Source of the DNA: ATX-6F1 sp943369485
GTDB lineage: Bacteria > Cyanobacteriota > Cyanobacteriia > PCC-6307 > Cyanobiaceae
DNA: 64,000 nt
NCBI GenBank assembly: GCA_943369485.1
Contig: CALRNH020000013.1
Coordinates: 1-64,000, forward strand
Direction of reading: 5' to 3'
Part shown: in pieces, positions 9,741 to 17,583 of the stretch
How the letters are laid out: each line of letters begins with the position of its first letter
Position numbering within the stretch: the first letter of the stretch is position 1
Program-made: the position numbers and the translations under genes
The notes under the pieces: model-generated
Seen by the model: only the letters and a program-made list of their open reading frames with translations
Told to the model about the DNA's origin: nothing
The model's database searches: none

Positions 9741-10283
9741 ATGCCCCTGGAGCCCCTGCTGCCCCTGTTCCACCGCCTCGATCGGGAGCACTTCGGCGGC
9801 ACCCTGGCGCCGGGGGGTCGCTCCCTGGTGGAGCTGCGCTGGAGCGACGGGCGCATGAACCGCACCGCCGGCGTCTACAAGCGCGGCCGCCATGCCGACG
9901 GCCGTGACCTCTGCGAGATCGTGCTCTCGAGGCCACTGCTGGAGCCCCTGCCGCGGGAGGCCACCCTCAGCACCCTCTGCCACGAGATGATCCATGCCTG
10001 GGTGGACCGGGTGCTGCAGGTGCAGGAGGTGCACGGCCCCTGTTTCAGGGCCCGGATGGCGGCGATCAACGCCGCCCAGGAGGCGTTTCAGGTGAGCCTG
10101 CGCCACCGCTACCCGGTGCCCGTGAGCGCCGCCCGCTGGCGGGCCCGCTGCCCCAGCTGCGGCGTCAGCGCCGCCTACCGGCGCCGGCGCGAGGGGCTGG
10201 CATGCCGCCACTGCTGCGACCGGCTCCACGGCGGCCGTTGGCACACCAGCTGCCAGTTGATCTTTGAGTCCACGGCCGCCTGA
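9741..10283 (+). CDS. SprT-like zinc metalloprotease domain protein
   Basis: 180 residues from ATG 9741; longer in-frame upstream extensions exist but contain no family sequence. The zinc-protease motif HEMIHAW (HExxH) lies near residue 86, followed by a further histidine in EVHGPCFRARM. A C-terminal zinc ribbon carries four cysteines (CPSCGVSAAYRRR and CRHCC). This is the SprT/Spartan arrangement, whose eukaryotic relatives degrade DNA-protein crosslinks; the bacterial role is poorly known. It diverges from the ligA-side genes, so a shared promoter region lies between 9642 and 9741. Confidence 0.88.
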   Translation: MPLEPLLPLFHRLDREHFGGTLAPGGRSLVELRWSDGRMNRTAGVYKRGRHADGRDLCEIVLSRPLLEPLPREATLSTLCHEMIHAWVDRVLQVQEVHGPCFRARMAAINAAQEAFQVSLRHRYPVPVSAARWRARCPSCGVSAAYRRRREGLACRHCCDRLHGGRWHTSCQLIFESTAA

Positions 10284-10335
10284 GCTGGATGGCTCGGCTC
10301 GTGGCCTTTAACCTGCGGCCTGCCGTCGCCCCGCC

Positions 10336-10431
10336 ATGGACACCTTCTTCTGGGTGTTGGAATTTTCCGGTGTGGGCATCGCCCTGGTGGGCCTGGGCCG
10401 CGAGCGCTGGCTCAGAACCAGGCGTCAGTAA
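10336..10431 (+). CDS. Possible 31-aa membrane microprotein
   Basis: The ORF MDTFFWVLEFSGVGIALVGL, then GRERWLRTRRQ, ends in TAA. It has a single hydrophobic stretch followed by a basic tail, the usual look of a small single-pass membrane protein with the tail facing the cytoplasm. It sits between the SprT-like gene and the 10441 gene on the same strand with 9-52 bp gaps. The evidence is composition and placement only; I do not recognise a family. Confidence 0.4.
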   Translation: MDTFFWVLEFSGVGIALVGLGRERWLRTRRQ

Positions 10432-10440
10432 CGTCGAAGC

Positions 10441-11151
10441 ATGGCCGGATCCAGCAACCGCGCTCGCCGCCGGGGAGTAGAGCCCGTCGATTCCCGCCTT
10501 GGGCAGGGCTTCGATCGGTTGTTGGATGTGGGGCGGCAGCTGGTGAATGGAGTGGCCGGGGCTCGCCCGGGCTCGCGTCCGTCCGCGCCCGCAGGCCCGG
10601 GACGCGGCGGCGGGCGAGCGGGCCTGGGCGGCTGGGTGGAAGACCGGCTCGATTGGCTCCTGGAAGACGAGGACGACTGGCGCGAACCCTGGCAGGAGCA
10701 GACCTCTGCCCGCCGGCCTGCGGACCGGGAGGCCCCCTACGGCGAACGATTCGGCCGCGAAACAACCAGCTGGCCAACAGCCAGCCGTCTAACAGCCAAC
10801 CGCTACGCCCCCTCCCCTGAGGTTCAACCGCGCCCCGAGGCGGCCTGGAGTGGCGAGACTTCCGATCCCAGTCCGCGCCGCCAGCCCCTTGAGGCGATCT
10901 CCCGTCGCTCCACCCCGCTGCTGCCACCGGTCCCGGCCCGCATCGCCCAGAGCCCTGACCAGAGCCCCGACCAGAAAGCGGGCGACCCGGGTGCCGATGA
11001 CTGGCCCGACCCCGAGGAGTTCAGCGTGCCCCGCTGGCGGCGGCCGGCCCGCCGCGCCGCGCCCGAGGCGGAGCGCTCCGACCTTCGAGCGGCGGAACCG
11101 CAGGGCCCGGGCGGGCGTCCGCTCCCCCGCTCCACCCGCCGCAGGCCCTGA
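10441..11151 (+). CDS. Conserved-looking disordered hypothetical protein
   Basis: 236 residues, rich in R, P, G, E and S, with low-complexity linkers. Islands that look conserved are an N-terminal helix (LGQGFDRLLDVGRQLVNGV), a second helix with an acidic end (WVEDRLDWLLEDEDDWREPW), PLEAISRR, and a tryptophan-rich acidic/basic motif near the C terminus (DDWPDPEEFSVPRWRRPA). No enzyme motif is visible. It probably acts through short interaction motifs. The family is familiar in style from picocyanobacteria but carries no function I can name. Confidence 0.7.
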   Translation: MAGSSNRARRRGVEPVDSRLGQGFDRLLDVGRQLVNGVAGARPGSRPSAPAGPGRGGGRAGLGGWVEDRLDWLLEDEDDWREPWQEQTSARRPADREAPYGERFGRETTSWPTASRLTANRYAPSPEVQPRPEAAWSGETSDPSPRRQPLEAISRRSTPLLPPVPARIAQSPDQSPDQKAGDPGADDWPDPEEFSVPRWRRPARRAAPEAERSDLRAAEPQGPGGRPLPRSTRRRP

Positions 11152-11258
11152 GCCTGTCCCTGGCCCCCCAACAATGCGGCCCAGGTGCTGCAGAGCACCG
11201 GCATGAACGGTGACCGGCTCAGGACTGCCTAGGTTGAGCACTTACCTGGGCCTTGGTC

Positions 11259-11780
11259 ATGAGCAATCTGGTGGTGGTCGGTTTCCCCAAGGTGGAAGAA
11301 GCCCAAGAGGTGCGGCGCGAGCTGGTGGACATCCAGCAGGAGCACCTGATCTCCCTGGAGGATGCGGTGGTGGTGGAGCACGACGCCGAGGGTGGCGTGC
11401 ATCTGCGGCAGTCCATCAACCTCACGACCGCCGGCGCCGTCAGCGGCGGCTTCTGGGGCTCGCTGATCGGTCTGTTGTTCCTCAATCCCCTGCTGGGTGC
11501 GGCGGTGGGGGCTGGTATGGGGGCGGCCTCCGGGGCGCTCACCGACCTGGGCATCAACGACGGCTTCCTCAAGGAGGTGGGCGAGAGCCTCCCCCGCGGC
11601 AGTGCCGCCCTCTGTCTGCTGGTGCGCGAATCCACCCCGGATCGGGTGGTGGAGCGCCTGCGGCGCCACGCGCCCCACGCCAAGCTGCTGCGCACCAGCC
11701 TCAGCCACACCGATGAAAATCGTCTGCGGGAGCTGCTGGAGACGGCGAGCAAGCAGGCCGAAGCCCTCCGCCTGAGCTGA
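11259..11780 (+). CDS. DUF1269 family membrane protein
   Basis: 173 residues from ATG 11259; an in-frame TTG two codons earlier is unlikely to be used. An N-terminal beta/alpha region (VVVGFPKVEEAQEVRRELVD) is followed by a glycine-rich hydrophobic hairpin (about residues 57-98, GGFWGSLIGLLFLNPLLGAA) and a C-terminal soluble part ending in DENRLRELLETASKQ. This is the DUF1269 architecture, related to glycine-zipper membrane proteins. Function unknown. Confidence 0.85.
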   Translation: MSNLVVVGFPKVEEAQEVRRELVDIQQEHLISLEDAVVVEHDAEGGVHLRQSINLTTAGAVSGGFWGSLIGLLFLNPLLGAAVGAGMGAASGALTDLGINDGFLKEVGESLPRGSAALCLLVRESTPDRVVERLRRHAPHAKLLRTSLSHTDENRLRELLETASKQAEALRLS

Positions 11781-11790
11781 GCTGGCCGGA

Positions 11791-12255
11791 CTAGGCCTTC
11801 ACCTGAAAGCTGCAGCCCTTGGCTTTCAGTTGGGAATTCACGGCTCCCACCAACTCCCTGGGCAGGTCTTCGGCCATCTGCTCGGCGGAGGTGCTGATCG
11901 AGGCTGAGCCTTCCAGCAAGGCTGAGAGCAACTCAGTCCACTGCTCCACCTGTGCGGCCTGAGGATGACCCAGCAGCCCCTGCCGCTCGAGTCGTCGCAG
12001 GCAGCGCTCCTGGTGCCAGAAGGTCTGGTGGCCCGGCTGTTCCGCGTGACGCACAGGCTGTTCCTTGTGACGTCCATAGGCCAGTTGCTCGGCGATGGCC
12101 CCGGCGCTGGGTTGGCCGTTGGCCTCCCTCAGGCCCGCCTGGCTGAGCAGCCGCCCGAACTGGACGGCGGAGAGACCTTGCTGCCGACCGAGTTCGCTCA
12201 GGGATTTCCAGGGGCTGACGGGACCTGGAACGGGGCCGCTAGTGGTGGTGGGCAT
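11791..12255 (-). CDS. Hypothetical protein with HTH-like N terminus
   Basis: 154 residues. The N-terminal part (SLSELGRQQGLSAVQFGRLL, then SQAGLREANGQPSAGAIAEQ) resembles a phage-type KilA/antirepressor or winged-helix segment. The middle (WHQERCLRRLERQGLLGHP) contains a helical region. The C terminus is helical and polar. It converges on the DUF1269 gene with only 10 bp between stops. I cannot name a function. About 105 bp of AT-rich DNA separates its start from the chorismate lyase gene end. Confidence 0.65.
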   Translation of the reverse strand: MPTTTSGPVPGPVSPWKSLSELGRQQGLSAVQFGRLLSQAGLREANGQPSAGAIAEQLAYGRHKEQPVRHAEQPGHQTFWHQERCLRRLERQGLLGHPQAAQVEQWTELLSALLEGSASISTSAEQMAEDLPRELVGAVNSQLKAKGCSFQVKA

Positions 12256-12362
12256 GGCTGGAACACGAACGTGAGTTCATCCTGTTCAGTCCCGCCAAGT
12301 TGGAAGCTGTCAAATTTTTTTGTACATCTTCTATACAAACTTTGCAAACTGTTATGAAGTGC

Positions 12363-12974
12363 TCATGGAGGTGGGGCGCCGCTCGGCCCCAGCCAGCGTT
12401 CCAGGGCGGGGCTGAACACCTCCCGGATCACCGTCAGCTCCACGCCACCCCTGAAGAAGCGGTAGTGACGACTCCAGAAGGGGCCCGGCACACCGAAGCG
12501 CCGCTCCAGCCAGGGGGCGTTCACCCGCGCCAGCCCGTCCACCTCCCGGAACAGCTCGGCCCGGTCGGCGGTGAGGCTGCGCCAGATGGGCAGTTGGCGG
12601 TCCTGGAGGTGGCGTTCGGCCGCCGCCTGGTTCCACCAGCTTTCGGCCCAGGCCAGGGTGGCCTGGCCGCAGTTCAGCCACACCTGGCGGCGGATCAGGG
12701 GCGGCTCCAGCTCCGCCACCTCCGCCGGCCGCCCGCTGGAGCTGGCCGCATCGGTGCCTGAATCACTGGCCGGATCGGGGGCCATGGCGATCAGTTCCAC
12801 CTCCACCGGCGCGCCCGTGAGCAGCTGCAGGTGGCGGGTGGGGCTGCCATCCCCCAGGAGCAGGAGTTTCCAGGGGCCACTGAGGCTTACGCCCGCCTCG
12901 GTGGCCGTGACGCCGCTCTGGCAGGGGGCCTCCCAGAGCGGCGTCAGCGCCAGAAATCCATCAGATCGGGTCAA
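12363..12974 (-). CDS. Chorismate lyase, DUF98 type (plastoquinone head-group synthesis)
   Basis: 203 residues. The DUF98/cyanobacterial chorismate lyase signature is visible: PWKLLLLGDGSPTRHLQLLT (residues 33-52), then RRQVWLNCG, ESWWN, and the C-terminal block FWSRHYRFFRGGVELTVIRE. The reaction splits chorismate to 4-hydroxybenzoate and pyruvate, the first committed step of plastoquinone synthesis in cyanobacteria. The start codon overlaps the stop of the upstream membrane-protein gene (12971-14002) by 4 bp, suggesting translational coupling. Confidence 0.82.
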   Translation of the reverse strand: MTRSDGFLALTPLWEAPCQSGVTATEAGVSLSGPWKLLLLGDGSPTRHLQLLTGAPVEVELIAMAPDPASDSGTDAASSSGRPAEVAELEPPLIRRQVWLNCGQATLAWAESWWNQAAAERHLQDRQLPIWRSLTADRAELFREVDGLARVNAPWLERRFGVPGPFWSRHYRFFRGGVELTVIREVFSPALERWLGPSGAPPP

Positions 12975-14002
12975 AAGCCGCCGCTGATGCTCACCATCCG
13001 TTGGGTGGAGCCCTTCTCGATCACGGCCGAATCGCCCGAGGCGGAACGCAGCCGCCAGCCGCTGGAGCCGATCATCTCGCCAACCCCAACGCTGGTGGAG
13101 CTGCTGCCCATCTGGAAGATGGCTGAACCTGATCGTCCCGGCACCTGCACGACACCCACCAGCTCAGGGCCGGTGCTGCCGCCGCCACCGTCGTCATCAC
13201 TGCGGGAGAAGGAGCTGCTGGCCGAGGCCGAGCTGACCGGCGGAGGTGGGCCGGGGTTGGTGAGGTTGCGGCTGAATGGCACCCTCAGCACATTGGAGGA
13301 GCGGGGAGCCGGCGCAGAACCACCGCCACCACCACCACCGTTACTGCCGCCCTGGAGCGGTTCCAGCTGCTCCATCCAGGTCTCTTCCGGCGGCGGCGGC
13401 GGCAGGGTGGAGACACCCGTGGCCCCCAGGGTCAGGGTCTTGTCCTTGCCAGGTGGATCAAGCAGCGGTGCGGTTGGAGCCGAGGCGACCGCATTGCCGA
13501 AACCGATGCTGCGCAGGCGCTCCAGCAGCTGCATGTTGCGCTCCTGGCGCAGGTCGAGGCGGGCCTGGTTCCAACCACGCCACAGCAATAGCGAGGAGCC
13601 GGCCGTGAACAGGGCCAGCAGGCCCAGGACGGCCGCCAGCAGCTGCACATCCAGGCTCAGGCTGGGCAGCCGCGGCTTCCAGCGGCGCACGTCCCGGGCC
13701 CATTCGGGCGTGGGCCAATCACCCGGGAACAGGCGGGCGCCGCCGAAGAAGCGGGAGCCGAAGGGACGCTCATCACGCACCTCCACTTCGATGGCGGGTT
13801 CGCCCGCTCTGGCCACTCCCGCTTCCGCCCCGGAGGCCACCCTTGCGGCCACTCCTGGCGAAACCCCGCTGGGGCGGGCCGCCGCCGGGGGGCGATCGGC
13901 CGCCGGGGCCTGGGCCGCAAAGGCGCCCTGGAACACCCGGTCCATGACCTGCTCGGCCCGCAGTTCCCAGACGGTTCTCGAGGTGCTGTTTCGCGGAGCC
14001 AT
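12971..14002 (-). CDS. Single-pass membrane protein with PilP/GspC-like C-terminal domain
   Basis: 343 residues. A cytoplasmic ~125-residue N-terminal region rich in A/P/R is followed by one transmembrane helix (about residues 128-148, LLAAVLGLLALFTAGSSLLL), a periplasmic coil, a low-complexity linker (PPPPPEE; a glycine run), and a compact C-terminal beta domain (ELVGVVQVPGRSGSAIFQMG ... VGVGEMIG). The last part resembles the HR/PilP domain of type II secretion and type IV pilus inner-membrane proteins, by pattern only. The gene sits 9 bp after mnmG and overlaps the chorismate lyase gene by 4 bp, so the three form a probable operon. Confidence 0.7.
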   Translation of the reverse strand: MAPRNSTSRTVWELRAEQVMDRVFQGAFAAQAPAADRPPAAARPSGVSPGVAARVASGAEAGVARAGEPAIEVEVRDERPFGSRFFGGARLFPGDWPTPEWARDVRRWKPRLPSLSLDVQLLAAVLGLLALFTAGSSLLLWRGWNQARLDLRQERNMQLLERLRSIGFGNAVASAPTAPLLDPPGKDKTLTLGATGVSTLPPPPPEETWMEQLEPLQGGSNGGGGGGGSAPAPRSSNVLRVPFSRNLTNPGPPPPVSSASASSSFSRSDDDGGGGSTGPELVGVVQVPGRSGSAIFQMGSSSTSVGVGEMIGSSGWRLRSASGDSAVIEKGSTQRMVSISGGF

Positions 14003-14011
14003 CGGCCTGCC

Positions 14012-15976
14012 TCAGCGCGTCGGTGGGAGCACCGTACCTGCGACGAGCGATTGTGACGAGGGTGCCGGGCCTGGGCGTCGCTTCTGCAGCTCCAGCCAGA
14101 GCATCAAGGCGGTGACATCGGCGGGGCTGACGCCGGGGATGCGGGAGGCCTGGCCCAGGGTGAGCGGCGCCACGGCATCCAGGCGCTCGCGGGCCTCCTT
14201 GGAGAGGGTGGCGATGGCGCCGTAGGCAGTGCCGGCGGGGATGGGCCGGTGCTCCTGCTGTTTCACGCGTTCGATCTGCTGCACCTGGCGGGCCAGGTAG
14301 CCGCTGTACTTGATGTCGATCTCCACCGCCTCGCGCACGGCCAGGGGCAGATCCGCGTCCATCAGGCCGTGGCGCACCAGATCGCTGCTGTGCAGGCCGG
14401 ACCGCCGCAGCAGCTCCGAGAGCAGGATCGAGCCCTTGATCGGGGCATCGGTGTCGTGGGCGATGGCCTCGGCCGCCGGATCCGACCCCTTCAGGCGCAC
14501 GCTCTCCAGTCGGTGGGCCTCGGCGGCGATGGCCGCCTGTTTGCGCTCGAAGATCTCCCAGCGGCGGTCATCGATCAGTCCCAGCTCCCGCCCCAGGGGG
14601 GTGAGGCGCCGGTCGGCGTTGTCGCCCCGCAGCACCAGCCGGTACTCGCTGCGGCTGGTGAGCACCCGGTAGGGCTCCTTGAGGTCCTTGGTGACCAGAT
14701 CATCGATCAAGGTGCCGATGTAGCTGCCTTCGCGTGGGAAGGGCACGGGCTCCTGGCCCCGCAGGCGCCGTGAGGCGTTGAGGCCAGCCACCAGCCCCTG
14801 GGCGGCGGCCTCTTCGTAGCCGGTGGTGCCATTGAGCTGGCCGGCGCTGAACAGTCCCCCCACCCGCTTGGTCTCCAGGGTGGGCCGCAGCTGGGTGGCG
14901 GGAAGGTAGTCGTAGTCGACGCTGTAGGCCGGCCGCAGCATCACGCAGTGCTCGAGGCCCGGCAGGGTGCGCAGCAGTTCCAGCTGCAGGCGCTCGGGCA
15001 GGCCGGTGGAGAAGCCCTGGATGTAGAGCTCCGGGGTGTCGCGGCCTTCGGGCTCCAGGAAGATCTGGTGACTTTCCTTGTCTGCGAAGCGCACGATCTT
15101 GTCTTCGATCGAGGGGCAGTAGCGCGGGCCCTTGCTGTCGATGAAGCCGCCGTAGATGGGGGTGAGGTGGAGGTTGTCTCTGATCAGCTGATGGGTGGCG
15201 GCCGTGGTGCGGGTGAGGTGACAGGCCATCTGCTCTCCGCTCACCCAGGCGCTGGGATCGAAGGAGAAGAAGCGATCGGCCGCGTCGCTGGGTTGCTCTT
15301 CGAGCTGGTCGAGGCGGACGCTGCGCCTGTCGACACGGGCGGGGGTGCCGGTCTTGAGGCGATCGGTGCGGAAGCCCAGGGCGCGCAGGGCCTCCGTGAG
15401 GCCCTCGGCGGGCTGTTCCCCGGCCCGGCCGGCCGCCATTGAGCGATCCCCCACCCAGATGCGGCCGCCCAGGAAGGTGCCGGTGGTCAGCACCACGGCG
15501 CCGGCGGCGTAGACGCTGCCGAAGAAGGTGCGCACGCCGGTGATGCGGGCCTCGCCGGCCTCGGGATCTCCCTCCACCTCCAGATCCGTGACCATCGCCT
15601 CCCGCAGGGAGAGATTCGGCGTGTGCTGCAGCAACTGCAGCATCTGGCGGGCGTACTGGCGCTTGTCAGTCTGGGCGCGCAGGGCCCACACCGCCGGGCC
15701 GCGGCTGGCGTTGAGCACGCGCTTCTGCAGGGCGGTGGCATCGGCGAGGCGACCGATCACCCCACCGAGGGCATCCACCTCGTGCACCAGCTGGCTCTTG
15801 GCCGGACCGCCCACGGCTGGGTTGCAGGGCTGCCAGGCGATGCGGTCGAGGTTGAGGCTGAACAGGGCCGTGCTGATTCCCAGGCGCGCCGCGGTGAGCG
15901 CCGCCTCACAGCCGGCATGGCCGCCCCCGACCACGATCAGCTCAAAGGTTTCGCTGGGGGCCTGCGCGGATCTCAT
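14012..15976 (-). CDS. mnmG: tRNA uridine 5-carboxymethylaminomethyl modification enzyme MnmG (GidA)
   Basis: 654 residues, slightly longer than the typical ~630. The FAD-binding Rossmann motif VVGGGHAGCEAALTAARLG is at the N terminus. Other MnmG landmarks are NPAVGGPAKSQLVHEVDALGG, the cysteine loop RYCPSIEDKI, GYEEAAAQGLVAGLNA, and the C-terminal helical tRNA-binding domain (YSGYLARQVQQIER, IPGVSPADVTALMLWLE). With MnmE it installs cmnm5 at U34 of tRNAs. It is the promoter-proximal gene of the run toward the PilP-like and chorismate lyase genes. Confidence 0.97.
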   Translation of the reverse strand: MRSAQAPSETFELIVVGGGHAGCEAALTAARLGISTALFSLNLDRIAWQPCNPAVGGPAKSQLVHEVDALGGVIGRLADATALQKRVLNASRGPAVWALRAQTDKRQYARQMLQLLQHTPNLSLREAMVTDLEVEGDPEAGEARITGVRTFFGSVYAAGAVVLTTGTFLGGRIWVGDRSMAAGRAGEQPAEGLTEALRALGFRTDRLKTGTPARVDRRSVRLDQLEEQPSDAADRFFSFDPSAWVSGEQMACHLTRTTAATHQLIRDNLHLTPIYGGFIDSKGPRYCPSIEDKIVRFADKESHQIFLEPEGRDTPELYIQGFSTGLPERLQLELLRTLPGLEHCVMLRPAYSVDYDYLPATQLRPTLETKRVGGLFSAGQLNGTTGYEEAAAQGLVAGLNASRRLRGQEPVPFPREGSYIGTLIDDLVTKDLKEPYRVLTSRSEYRLVLRGDNADRRLTPLGRELGLIDDRRWEIFERKQAAIAAEAHRLESVRLKGSDPAAEAIAHDTDAPIKGSILLSELLRRSGLHSSDLVRHGLMDADLPLAVREAVEIDIKYSGYLARQVQQIERVKQQEHRPIPAGTAYGAIATLSKEARERLDAVAPLTLGQASRIPGVSPADVTALMLWLELQKRRPGPAPSSQSLVAGTVLPPTR

Positions 15977-16125
15977 CGATTGAATCTAGAGCGGACCGCG
16001 GTATCAGAGCGCCTGGAGTGATCGAAGAAACTCTGGTCTGGACAGACGTTTCAGGGGTATTGGCTTGGAGTTGGGGGCGTGAAACGACCTGGCTGGGACG
16101 ACATACCCAGGGCACGTCAGGTCCG

Positions 16126-16464
16126 TCAGCTCAGGTTCTTCTTCGGCTTGGCCTTCGGTTTGGGTAACGGCAGTTCCTGGGCTGTGGCCACCAGCAGTTG
16201 CCGCAGCCTGGCGGGATCCTCGATTTCGTCCCGCACCCGGAAATGGGGTTTGGCACCCGGGTAGGGGGAATGCTCTGCAGGCGTGCCGAGAATCTCCCGC
16301 CCTGCAGCCGTCGGCTTGACGAACAGATCGTTGTCACAGACCAGAGCCACCACCTTTCCGGCGAGATACAAGACGTACTCACCGAACATCTTTCTTTGCG
16401 TGAGCTCGCCGGGCAGGTTCACCTGCTCACAGATGAAAGCCACCGTGTCCGGATCCGTGGCCAT
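16126..16464 (-). CDS. TfoX/Sxy N-terminal domain protein
   Basis: 112 residues with the TfoX_N fold. The landmark MFGEYVLYLAGKVVALVCDN (about residues 26-45) is followed by LFVKPTA and PYPGAKPHFRV, ending in a helix and a lysine-rich tail (KPKAKPKKNLS). TfoX regulates competence in gammaproteobacteria, but stand-alone N-terminal-domain proteins in cyanobacteria have no established role. It is flanked by ~110-150 bp intergenic gaps, so it is probably a single-gene unit. Confidence 0.82.
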   Translation of the reverse strand: MATDPDTVAFICEQVNLPGELTQRKMFGEYVLYLAGKVVALVCDNDLFVKPTAAGREILGTPAEHSPYPGAKPHFRVRDEIEDPARLRQLLVATAQELPLPKPKAKPKKNLS

Positions 16465-16578
16465 GGGGTTGGAGCTGGTCTTTGTTCAGCCTGGAGCACC
16501 ACTCCTCGATCACTGGCTTCAGGCAGAGGTGCTGGCATGGTGTCCGAACCGTCTGGCGTCAGCTCGAACGACTCGGCT

Positions 16579-16860
16579 TCAGCGGTCGACTTCCTCGTTG
16601 GCTTGGACCGTGCAGTCACTTCTGGGATCGCTCAGGCTGAGCAGGGCATCGCCGACACTGATGTGGTCCTCATCAAGGAAGTTCTGCTCCGACTGAGCCA
16701 CACGGCCGGCCAGGATCTTGCCGACACAGGTGCTGCAGCCCCCAGCCCGGCAGGAAAAGGGAAGGCTGAAGCCCTGCCTTTCGGCGGCATCGAGGATGCA
16801 GGTGATGTCGTCGCAGCTGAATGACCCACCGCCCTCGATCGAAATGGTGTACGTCGCCAT
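16579..16860 (-). CDS. Plant-type [2Fe-2S] ferredoxin-like protein lacking the fourth ligand cysteine
   Basis: 93 residues with the ferredoxin fold: YTISIEGGGSFSCDD, ILDAAERQGFSLPFSC, and the cluster loop CRAGGCSTCVGK supplying Cys37, Cys42 and Cys45. Plant-type ferredoxins have the fourth ligand 30 residues after the third, normally in an LTCVAYP or LLCVSYP context. Here residue 75 is Ser (ALLSLSDP, codon AGC). Cys83, in SDCTV, is the nearest other thiol. The rest, including the acidic FLDEDHI face and the C terminus, looks intact, so it is not an obvious pseudogene. It may bind a Ser-ligated or altered cluster, or have lost electron-transfer function. Confidence 0.85.
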   Translation of the reverse strand: MATYTISIEGGGSFSCDDITCILDAAERQGFSLPFSCRAGGCSTCVGKILAGRVAQSEQNFLDEDHISVGDALLSLSDPRSDCTVQANEEVDR

Positions 16861-16940
16861 GGGCTGCGGATGGGTTTCAACCTGTGTCGCCGTCTTGGCC
16901 GGCCCAGGCCGCAGGAGTCAGAACTGCGGCGTGTGGGCAC

Positions 16941-16967
16941 AAAAAACCCCCTGGCTGAGCCAGGGGG
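16941..16967 (-). terminator. Rho-independent terminator of the hli operon
   Basis: A 9-bp perfect hairpin (CCCCCTGGC, 3-nt loop, GCCAGGGGG) is followed, in the minus direction, by six T. It lies 30 bp after the stop of the gene at 16997-17233 and before the ferredoxin gene, so it separates the hli operon from the ferredoxin. Confidence 0.88.
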
Positions 16968-16996
16968 CGGCTGGGTTCACGTCGGCGGGTTAGGCC

Positions 16997-17233
16997 TCAG
17001 AAGCAGTAAGGCAGGAACTGCGTGTGGCAAGCGGTGAAGCCGTCGACCAGGGGCCCGAGGCCGATCTGGTGGGCGATGCCTGCACCGGTCAGGCCTTCGG
17101 TGACGATCCCGATCACAAGGCCGAGCATGGCGGCCCGACCGTTGAACAATTCAGCCCTTTTCAACTGTTGGAGGTGGATCTCCTGGGTTGAGAAATCCTG
17201 GGCGCCGTCGTGGCTGGCGGGAGTCGTTGTCAT
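16997..17233 (-). CDS. High-light-inducible / chlorophyll a/b-binding-like protein (78 aa)
   Basis: It contains the Hli signature ELFNGRAAMLGLVIGIVTEG, that is ExxNGRxAMLG in a single transmembrane helix, where Glu and Asn are chlorophyll ligands. A hydrophilic ~25-residue N-terminal extension precedes it, and an unusual C-terminal tail contains two cysteines (FTACHTQFLPYCF). Hli proteins bind chlorophyll and carotenoid and protect photosystem assembly under excess light. It is the last gene of a three-gene minus-strand operon and is followed by a strong terminator. Confidence 0.9.
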   Translation of the reverse strand: MTTTPASHDGAQDFSTQEIHLQQLKRAELFNGRAAMLGLVIGIVTEGLTGAGIAHQIGLGPLVDGFTACHTQFLPYCF

Positions 17234-17317
17234 GGCTCGTGGAGGCGAGTGTGTGGGAGTGAATGGAAAGGTTCGTCATCAGACGTTGAATTCAACCGTT
17301 GAGCTCAACCGCTTGGT

Positions 17318-17434
17318 TCAGGGGGCGCTGGACGGAAGATCGCTGGGGCGGGAGACAACGAACGTGACCATGCCCGTGAGCAGGACAACGAGAGTGATCA
17401 GTCCGGTGATGGCTGGGGTGTAATCGGTGGACAT
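17318..17434 (-). CDS. 38-aa single-pass membrane protein inside the hli operon
   Basis: ATG at 17434, TGA at 17318. The protein reads MSTDYTPAITGLITLVVLLT, then GMVTFVVSRPSDLPSSAP: one clear transmembrane helix and a short polar tail. It starts 5 bp after the stop of the upstream Hli gene and lies 84 bp before the next, so it is almost certainly co-transcribed. It lacks the ExxNGR motif and so is not an Hli itself. The size and topology recall small photosystem or thylakoid accessory subunits. No family recognised. Confidence 0.7.
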   Translation of the reverse strand: MSTDYTPAITGLITLVVLLTGMVTFVVSRPSDLPSSAP

Positions 17435-17439
17435 GACGT

Positions 17440-17583
17440 TCAACCGAGACCGATCTGGGAAAGGATGCCTTGACCGGTGAGCAGTTCGGTGCCCAGGCCG
17501 ATTACGAAGCCGAGCATGGCCAGACGGCCGTTCCAGGTTTCGGCGAAGGCAACGAAACCAAAGCGGGGGGAGGAATCAGCCAT
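17440..17583 (-). CDS. High-light-inducible protein (Hli/Scp, 47 aa)
   Basis: A short classical Hli: RFGFVAFAETWNGRLAMLGF, then VIGLGTELLTGQGILSQIGL. The ExxNGRLAMLGF chlorophyll-binding motif is intact and followed by the usual TGQG and final helix. It is the first gene of the operon and lies 24 bp downstream of an HLR1-like box. Its role is photoprotection and chlorophyll handling at thylakoid photosystems. Confidence 0.92.
   Translation of the reverse strand: MADSSPRFGFVAFAETWNGRLAMLGFVIGLGTELLTGQGILSQIGLG

Noticed and set aside
16930..16970. Terminator read as belonging to the ferredoxin gene
   Set aside because: The T-run is on the minus strand after the Hli gene, and the ferredoxin gene lies downstream, so it ends the hli operon instead.
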